DNA of 64,000 nucleotides, from NCBI GenBank assembly GCA_002007465.1, contig LNAC01000278.1:383805-447804 (forward strand), read 5' to 3'. Both the position numbers and the translations under genes were made by a program. Positions 58,758-64,000 of the stretch are shown here, piece after piece. Numbering within the stretch: position 1 is the stretch's first letter; every line of letters begins with the position of its first letter. This DNA is from Ailurus styani (Eukaryota; Chordata; Mammalia; Carnivora; Ailuridae). Below the pieces are notes generated by a model. The model was not told the origin of the DNA. It saw only the letters and a program-made list of their open reading frames with translations, and searched no databases.

Positions 58758-58762
58758 CCAAT
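58758..58762 (+). promoter_or_regulatory. CCAAT box at island edge
   Basis: CCAAT in the context CAGCCAATGG at the gene-side edge of the promoter island. If transcription starts in the gap, this box is downstream of the start, so its role is uncertain. Confidence 0.3.
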
Positions 58763-59452
58763 GGTTTTGGGCGAACGCACACGCGACGCTAGGCAAACTT
58801 TCTTGCCCCTTCCCACCCTTCCTTAAGCGAGTTAATACCAAAATCAGAGTTTTCCACCCCAGCCACGATCCACCGTGTTGCCCGCGGAACACTTCGCCTC
58901 GCCAGCTGCTTCGGGGCCGCTCGACCGCTCCCACACAAGTGTCTCCACCTGATCAAACTTTTAAAGTGGTGGCAGCCGCTGCCGCTAGGGAAAGAGGGGC
59001 TGAGATCGAACCTCTTCCAGTCTCGTCCACCGTCCCTCCCTTCACCTCACCTCCCCTTCCCTCCCCTTGCCGACGCAGAGGGAGCGACACAACCAACTAT
59101 TCATTCTTTCTCAATAAAGGGAGAGAGGGAGGGGGGTGTTGTCAACAGTTACTGGGCAGGCTCCTTCTTCGCTTTCTTCGAAAACTTTCCGAGAGATTAG
59201 TGGAGCCACTCGACTCCTCCAAGCCCAGAGCTTCCAGCGGAGCCCCTGGCCCCCGCGCCCCCCGACCCCCGCAGAGAGGGACCCGACGAGCAGAGCAGGG
59301 GCGGCCGGCCGAGCAGCCGGGGCGGGCGGGGGGTCGGGGTGGGCAGGTCGGGGGAGACCCGCGCCCTGGAAGATGCCGCCCGAGAGCAAAGAGCAGAGAT
59401 GCTCAAGGCACCGCGCTGAGCGGCGCCCGCCGCGGGCCACGTCTGGGGAATA

Positions 59453-59962
59453 NNNNNNNNNNNNNNNNNNNNNNNNNNNNNNNNNNNNNNNNNNNNNNNN
59501 NNNNNNNNNNNNNNNNNNNNNNNNNNNNNNNNNNNNNNNNNNNNNNNNNNNNNNNNNNNNNNNNNNNNNNNNNNNNNNNNNNNNNNNNNNNNNNNNNNNN
59601 NNNNNNNNNNNNNNNNNNNNNNNNNNNNNNNNNNNNNNNNNNNNNNNNNNNNNNNNNNNNNNNNNNNNNNNNNNNNNNNNNNNNNNNNNNNNNNNNNNNN
59701 NNNNNNNNNNNNNNNNNNNNNNNNNNNNNNNNNNNNNNNNNNNNNNNNNNNNNNNNNNNNNNNNNNNNNNNNNNNNNNNNNNNNNNNNNNNNNNNNNNNN
59801 NNNNNNNNNNNNNNNNNNNNNNNNNNNNNNNNNNNNNNNNNNNNNNNNNNNNNNNNNNNNNNNNNNNNNNNNNNNNNNNNNNNNNNNNNNNNNNNNNNNN
59901 NNNNNNNNNNNNNNNNNNNNNNNNNNNNNNNNNNNNNNNNNNNNNNNNNNNNNNNNNNNNNN
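59453..59962. other. Assembly gap (510 N)
   Basis: A continuous run of N inside the promoter CpG island. Both flanks are extremely GC-rich, the usual reason for sequencing dropout. The apparent open frames of 206 to 365 codons that cross it are artefacts of translating N. Confidence 1.
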
Positions 59963-60070
59963 GGCGCCGCGGCCCCACCCCGGCGAGGCGATTCGCGCGG
60001 CCTCGCGGAACCCCCCGCGACATTTACATGCCGTGACCTCGCCTTGCCCTCCTCTGCCGGGTTCGAGAGT

Positions 60071-60419
60071 TTGCTTCTCCCCGTATCTCCCCCGCCAAAA
60101 CCAGTCTTGAAGTGTAGATTGGCCACTTCCTCGCTGTACCCCTCTCGAGGGACGATCCTCCCCCTATTCCAGTCCTCCCCCCTCCCCCTGTTACTTAATT
60201 ACCCGGCAGGTCGGCTTTGCTGTCTGCAGACACCTGGCTGGCTTGCAGTTTAAAGGGCTTTGATGAGGCAAAGATCCAGGTAACCACAAATAACCAAACC
60301 GTGGAACAGGCAAATCAATCACGATTACCCACCTGGACAAACTAAAAGCAAAGTGAAAGGAAGTGGAATTGGCATTTCAGTACTAGGTAGGCTTGGTGGG
60401 GTGAAAAAGTGGAGCCGAC
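60071..60419. other. Upstream flank of promoter island
   Basis: CpG density falls off here. C/T-rich DNA at 60120-60190. No gene is seen. Confidence 0.4.
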
Positions 60420-61864
60420 TGGAGGTTTTACACGATCAAGTATCAATCAAGACCCATTAGAAAGCTACATAGTAATGGGCAACAAGGACAGACAAACTGA
60501 CCAATACAATAGAGAGCCCAGAATCTGATCTACATTAAAGGGTCACAATTTATGTCAAAGACACTACTGTGATGCATTGAGAAAAGACGGCATGTCTTTT
60601 CAGTAAATGGTGCCGGATCAACTGAATACCTACATGCAGAAAAAGAAAGAATCTTGACCCCTATCTCACACCATGTCAAAAAAGTTAATTCTGGATGGAT
60701 TTTAAATCTAAACGTGAAAGATAATAAACTTAGTTTAAAAAAAAGTAAAAAGTGAAAAAAGTTAAAAGAAGAAAGAAAGACCTTCATGAAGTTGAGGTAG
60801 GCAAAGACTCCTTAAACACACACAGTACTAGTTACAAAGGAAAAAACTGATCATTGGACAGCATTAAAATGAAGAACTCCTATTCCCCAGAAGACACCAT
60901 TAGTGAAAATTCAAGCCACAAAGGGAGAAAAGATAATTGCAACACATGTATCCAATAAAGGATTTGTATACAGAATCTATGAAGAATGATCACAGACCAA
61001 GAAAAGGGCAGAATGTCTGACTGCAAATAGTAGAATATTTGAACAGCATTTCTCAAAAGGGGATAAACAGGCATTTCTCAAAACAAAACAATAAGCATAC
61101 AAAAAGTTTCTCATTACTAATCATCCCAAAAGTGAAAACTGAAGTTGCAATGTCTCACTTTACACCACTAGAATGGATAAAATTAGAGAACTTCGAACAA
61201 CACTTTACAGACCTGTTTGGCTAAATTAGCATGTAGCCTGTGACCCAACAATTCCATCCCTAGGTATCTTGTTGACTCCATAGAGATGTATGTACACATT
61301 CACCAAAAGACATGTTCAGAAATGTTTATAGCCTCTGTCTTTATAACAGTCCCAAAGAAACCACGCAAATGTCCATCAATGGGAGATATAAGTAAGCTCT
61401 GGGCAATATTACAGTAATAACAACTACCTCTGTAGAGGTACCTCTGATCTACCCAACAAGACCACGACTCCCACAAGCAGAATGTCCAGTGAAAGAAGCT
61501 GAACACAAAAGGATACATACTATATAGCTCCATTTACGCGAATTCCAAAAATAGTCAAAACGTACCTATGATCTTAAAGGTAAAGATAGTGGTTATCTTG
61601 AGGACTGGGTTATCTTGAAGCATAGTGGTTATCTTGAATGGGTTATCTTGAGGGTTGGGTTGGGTAGTGATGGAAAGGGAGCCCAGAGGGGGCTCCAGAT
61701 GCTGGTAATAATACTCAATTTCTTGACCCAGGTACTGGTTGTATAGATGTGACTATAAAAATTAACTGTCCTTCATTTTATAAAAACTAATTGGTTTGTG
61801 CACTGCTCTCCTTGCATGTTCTACTCCAATAAAAATGTTTTGGAAATTGTGCCATGTTGGGTAT
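60420..61864 (+). mobile_element. L1 LINE 3' part, old
   Basis: Sense L1M-type DNA: TAAATGGTGCCGGATCAACT, TGGACAGCATTAAAATGAAG, CATGTATCCAATAAAGGATT, TGACCCAACAATTCCATCCC and AACGCAAATGTCCATCAATG-like words, then the 3' UTR. Frames are broken throughout. Confidence 0.85.
61585..61660 (+). repeat. Short tandem duplication in L1 3' UTR
   Basis: The pair ATAGTGGTTATCTTGA...GGGTTATCTTGA occurs twice, a two-copy imperfect repeat of about 38 bp. Confidence 0.85.
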
Positions 61865-62023
61865 TTGGGGCGGCGGGGGGCGGGGGGTGGAAGGAGGAGA
61901 GAGAATCTGAAGCAGTCTCCAGGTGCAGCAGGAGCCTGGGGCTCAATCTCATCACCCTGAGATCATGACCTGAGCTGAAATCAGGAATCAGAAGCTTAAC
62001 CGACTGAGCCACCCAGGCACCCC
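61865..62023 (-). mobile_element. CAN-SINE, tail-truncated
   Basis: Antisense. The left end is a G-rich replacement of the tail and the head (minus GGGTGCCTGGGTGGCTCAGT) is at the right. Duplication ATGTTGGGTAT/ATGCTGGGTAT (61854 and 62025). Confidence 0.88.
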
Positions 62024-62439
62024 TATGCTGGGTATATGTTATGTCATTTTCATTCCTTTAAGAAAGAATTATTGGCAAGTCTGTAAGATTCTAAGTACAG
62101 CATCCTTATGAATGAGTTTCTACATTTTCCTCATAGGTGTTTTTGTGGATTTGTTTCGATCTTCATGAGAAGCACACACTTTTCATTTTTGTTGAATTTT
62201 CCTGAAATGTTTAGTGCAGTGAATGTCAGACCGGCTGGTATATATCTAAACTGAATTATCAGAAATACACTTACTGACTTTCTCCTGCTGCGAAGTATCA
62301 TTGAAAATAGTAATAAAACTTAGTAAAATAGTAAAAATAGTAATAAAACTTAGGTTGGATTTTCTTGATTTTCAAAATTGCCTAAGCACCTACTATATAT
62401 AAAGTTTCTACTTTGTGGAGCATGATAGGGAGAGGTAGC
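62024..62439. other. Unassigned DNA
   Basis: AT-rich, possibly more old L1. The words TAGTAAAATAGTAAAAATAGT form a small direct repeat at 62310-62350. Confidence 0.35.
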
Positions 62440-62595
62440 AATAAAGAAAGACTAGACAACTCATATGTCAAGAGGCCTTGGGCAAGTCACTGTTCCTCTC
62501 AGTCCCTCCATTTCCTCATGAGTGAATGAGGGAACACATGTGAGGAGTCAAGGAAATAATAAACGTGAAAGTGTCTGGCATATAGTAGTTAGCAT
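62440..62595 (+). mobile_element. MIR SINE fragment
   Basis: Sense MIR: CCTTGGGCAAGTCACTGTTC, CCTCCATTTCCTCATGAGTG and GTGTCTGGCATATAGTAG. Confidence 0.8.
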
Positions 62596-62850
62596 TAACT
62601 ATACTCTACCTCATGACACATTCTATGTCTTCACAACACCCCTGCAAGATAGGAAGCATCTTTAGTCCCATTTATATGGGAGGAAACAGACTCAGAAAGG
62701 TTAAGAAATGTCAACCATAAATTCATTAAACAAATATTTGTTGCATGCCTACTATGTGCCAAGATCCATAGCTAGCTAGTGAGAGGCAGAGTCACAATTT
62801 GAATCAGACATTTTAACTTCAAGATCAGTTGTCTTTCCACCACACTACTA
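62596..62850 (-). mobile_element. MIR/L2 fragments, antisense
   Basis: Reversed MIR (CCCATTTATATGGGAGGAAA, CAGACTCAGAAAGGTTAAG) broken by an L2-like tail (ATTAAACAAATATTTGTTGC), then GTGAGAGGCAGAGTCACAAT. Confidence 0.65.
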
Positions 62851-62861
62851 TTTTTACACTT

Positions 62862-62925
62862 GTATCCCCTGTGCCTAGCTCGTAGTAGGTGCTCAATACA
62901 TTAATGGATGAATAATAGTATTTCT
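62862..62925 (+). mobile_element. L2 LINE extreme 3' end
   Basis: TCCCCTGTGCCTAGCTCGTA and GGTGCTCAATACATTAATGG form an L2 terminus. Confidence 0.6.
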
Positions 62926-62932
62926 TAATACA

Positions 62933-63276
62933 CAGTTGCCCCCAGTTCAAATCCCCATGGGTTTGAACTGCACAGGTCCACTTACAAGAGGATTTTTTTT
63001 TGGATAAACACAGGACAGACAGTACTGTAAGTGTATTTCCTCTTCTTCGGGATTTTCTCAATAACGTTTTCTTTTCTGTGGGTTACTTTATCGTAACAGT
63101 ACAGTATATAATACGTGTAACATACAAAATATGTGTTAACCGTCTATGTAAGGTAAGGCTTCTGGTCAACCACAGGTTATTAATAGCTAAGTTTTTGGAG
63201 AGTCAAAAATCATACACAAATTTTTGGCTGCACTGAGGTCAGTGCCCCTAAACCCTGCATTGTTCAAGGGTCAACC
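62933..63276. mobile_element. MER2-like Tigger DNA transposon
   Basis: Starts CAGTTGCCCCCAGTTCAAAT with TTTGAACTGCACAGGTCCAC and ends TTGTTCAAGGGTCAACC, so the termini are inverted copies. Interior ATTTCCTCTTCTTCGGGATT and GTACAGTATATAATACGTGT match the MER2 family as I recall it. Nonautonomous, no coding sequence. Confidence 0.88.
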
Positions 63277-63289
63277 ATAATTTTCTGAT

Positions 63290-64000
63290 TAGGTAATACT
63301 GAGAAATACAGTGATACACTGTGAAAAGTCCCCTTCTTGACTCTGTCTCCCAACTGCCCAGTCCCCCTCCCACCATAAGCAAAATTGCTATTAATATCAC
63401 GCATGCCTAGCAGAACTTCTCTATGTGTGTGTGTTATGCCCAACTCCTACACAGGAAATAACATACTATACCCACAGGTCTACACTTCACTTTTTTTTTT
63501 CCACTTAACAGTATACCTTGGAGATTTTCTCATAGTAGTGCATTTTACTCCTTTGAAGAGATGTGCTGTAATTTATTCAATCAGTGCCCTATTCATGGAC
63601 ACTTCAGTTGTTTCCAATCCTTCCTTATTACGAACAATACTGCAATGAATAATCTTGTATATATGTCATTCGTATGTCCAAGTATGATCTGTAAGGTAAA
63701 TTTCCAGAAGTAAAATTCCCCAAAGGGTATACGCTTTTGTAATTTTAATAAGTTATCCAAATTGCCTTCCATTGGGACTGTACCACTTTATACCACCCAG
63801 CAATATAAGAAAATGTCTATTTTCCCCTTATAATGGGCAGAAGATCTTATTAAACTTTTGAATTTTTGTCAACCTGATAAGTAAGATATCAATTTCAGTG
63901 CAGTTTTAATTTGCATTTCTCTTATAATAAGTGAGGCTGCTCATCTTTTCATGGTCAGCGGCCATTTTAGTTTTCCTTTTTGGCATTGGTACTCCCACTC
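63290..64000 (-). mobile_element. L1 LINE fragment, runs off window
   Basis: Antisense old L1 3' DNA: TACCTTGGAGATTTTCTCAT, AACAATACTGCAATGAATAA, TCCAAATTGCCTTCCATTGG and GGCTGCTCATCTTTTCATGG. It continues past the right edge. Confidence 0.8.

Larger units (their letters stand above)
1..59452 (-). other. BCAR3: BCAR3 gene body (5' part, partial)
   Basis: The span from the promoter CpG island to the left edge is read as the 5' part of BCAR3 on the minus strand. Two coding exons are seen, at 51780-52110 and 25669-25708, separated by a 26,071 bp intron. The intron after the 40 bp exon is at least 25,668 bp and runs off the window. The intron between the promoter and the start-codon exon is about 7 kb. 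From family knowledge, BCAR3 is a cytoplasmic NSP-family adaptor with an SH2 domain and a C-terminal Cdc25-like domain that binds the C-terminal domain of p130Cas/BCAR1 in adhesion signalling. Neither domain is encoded in this window. The right boundary is uncertain because the probable first exon falls at or in a sequence gap. Confidence 0.85.
58740..60070 (-). promoter_or_regulatory. BCAR3: CpG island, likely BCAR3 promoter and first exon
   Basis: This stretch is CpG-dense and GC-rich, especially 59200-59452 and 59963-60030, in a region that is otherwise CpG-poor. It lies about 7 kb upstream of the start-codon exon, which already has a splice acceptor, so a separate 5' untranslated exon is needed. 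A CCAAT box is at 58758-58762. A 510 bp run of N removes the centre of the island, so the transcription start and first donor cannot be placed. Several GT-rich donor-like sites occur on the minus strand near 59045-59060, but none is decisive. An upstream-directed (plus-strand) transcript from the same island is also possible. Confidence 0.65.

Noticed and set aside
58939..60126. Open frames of 206 to 365 codons on both strands across the promoter island
   Set aside because: Most of each frame is translated N from the 510 bp gap, and the real parts are GC-rich low-complexity sequence. They are not genes.

Overview
This is a 64 kb piece of a carnivoran mammal genome, not a microbial one. More than twenty copies of the carnivore tRNA-derived CAN-SINE lie on both strands. 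The youngest carry the head form GTTAAAGCCTCTGCC and perfect target-site duplications, which points to a caniform, most likely a mustelid or close relative (inference from memory of SINE subfamilies). Older mammalian repeats fill much of the rest: MIR, L2, L1/HAL1, MLT1 LTRs, hAT and Tigger DNA transposons. There are two runs of N (61 bp and 510 bp) and one isolated N.

One protein-coding gene is recognisable: BCAR3 (NSP2/AND-34, an SH2 and Cdc25-like adaptor of p130Cas/BCAR1), on the minus strand. Two coding exons are visible. The start-codon exon (51780-52110, ATG at 52096) encodes residues 1-105 plus two bases of codon 106. A 40 bp exon (25669-25708) encodes the end of codon 106 and residues 107-119. 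Their splice phases match exactly. The SH2-encoding exons lie beyond the left edge. A CpG island at about 58.7-60.1 kb, split by the 510 bp gap, is the likely promoter and first exon. A second, intronic CpG island at about 20.0-20.6 kb could be an internal promoter.

Layout: 1-25.7 kb is the intron after the 40 bp exon, with a repeat-poor left part and an intronic CpG island. 25.7-51.8 kb is a 26 kb intron packed with L1/HAL1 (33-37.7 kb), L2, MLT1, hAT and SINE copies. 51.8-52.1 kb is the start-codon exon. 52-58.7 kb is the 5' intron. 58.7-60.1 kb is the promoter island. 60.4-64 kb is upstream DNA made mainly of L1, MIR and a Tigger/MER2 element.

The most striking observation is a CAN-SINE whose target-site duplication spans the 5' splice site of the start-codon exon. 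The gene therefore carries two copies of that donor, 213 bp apart, on either side of an antisense SINE. I found no CRISPR array, operon, phage or novel enzymatic system, and most long open frames here are chance frames or repeats.
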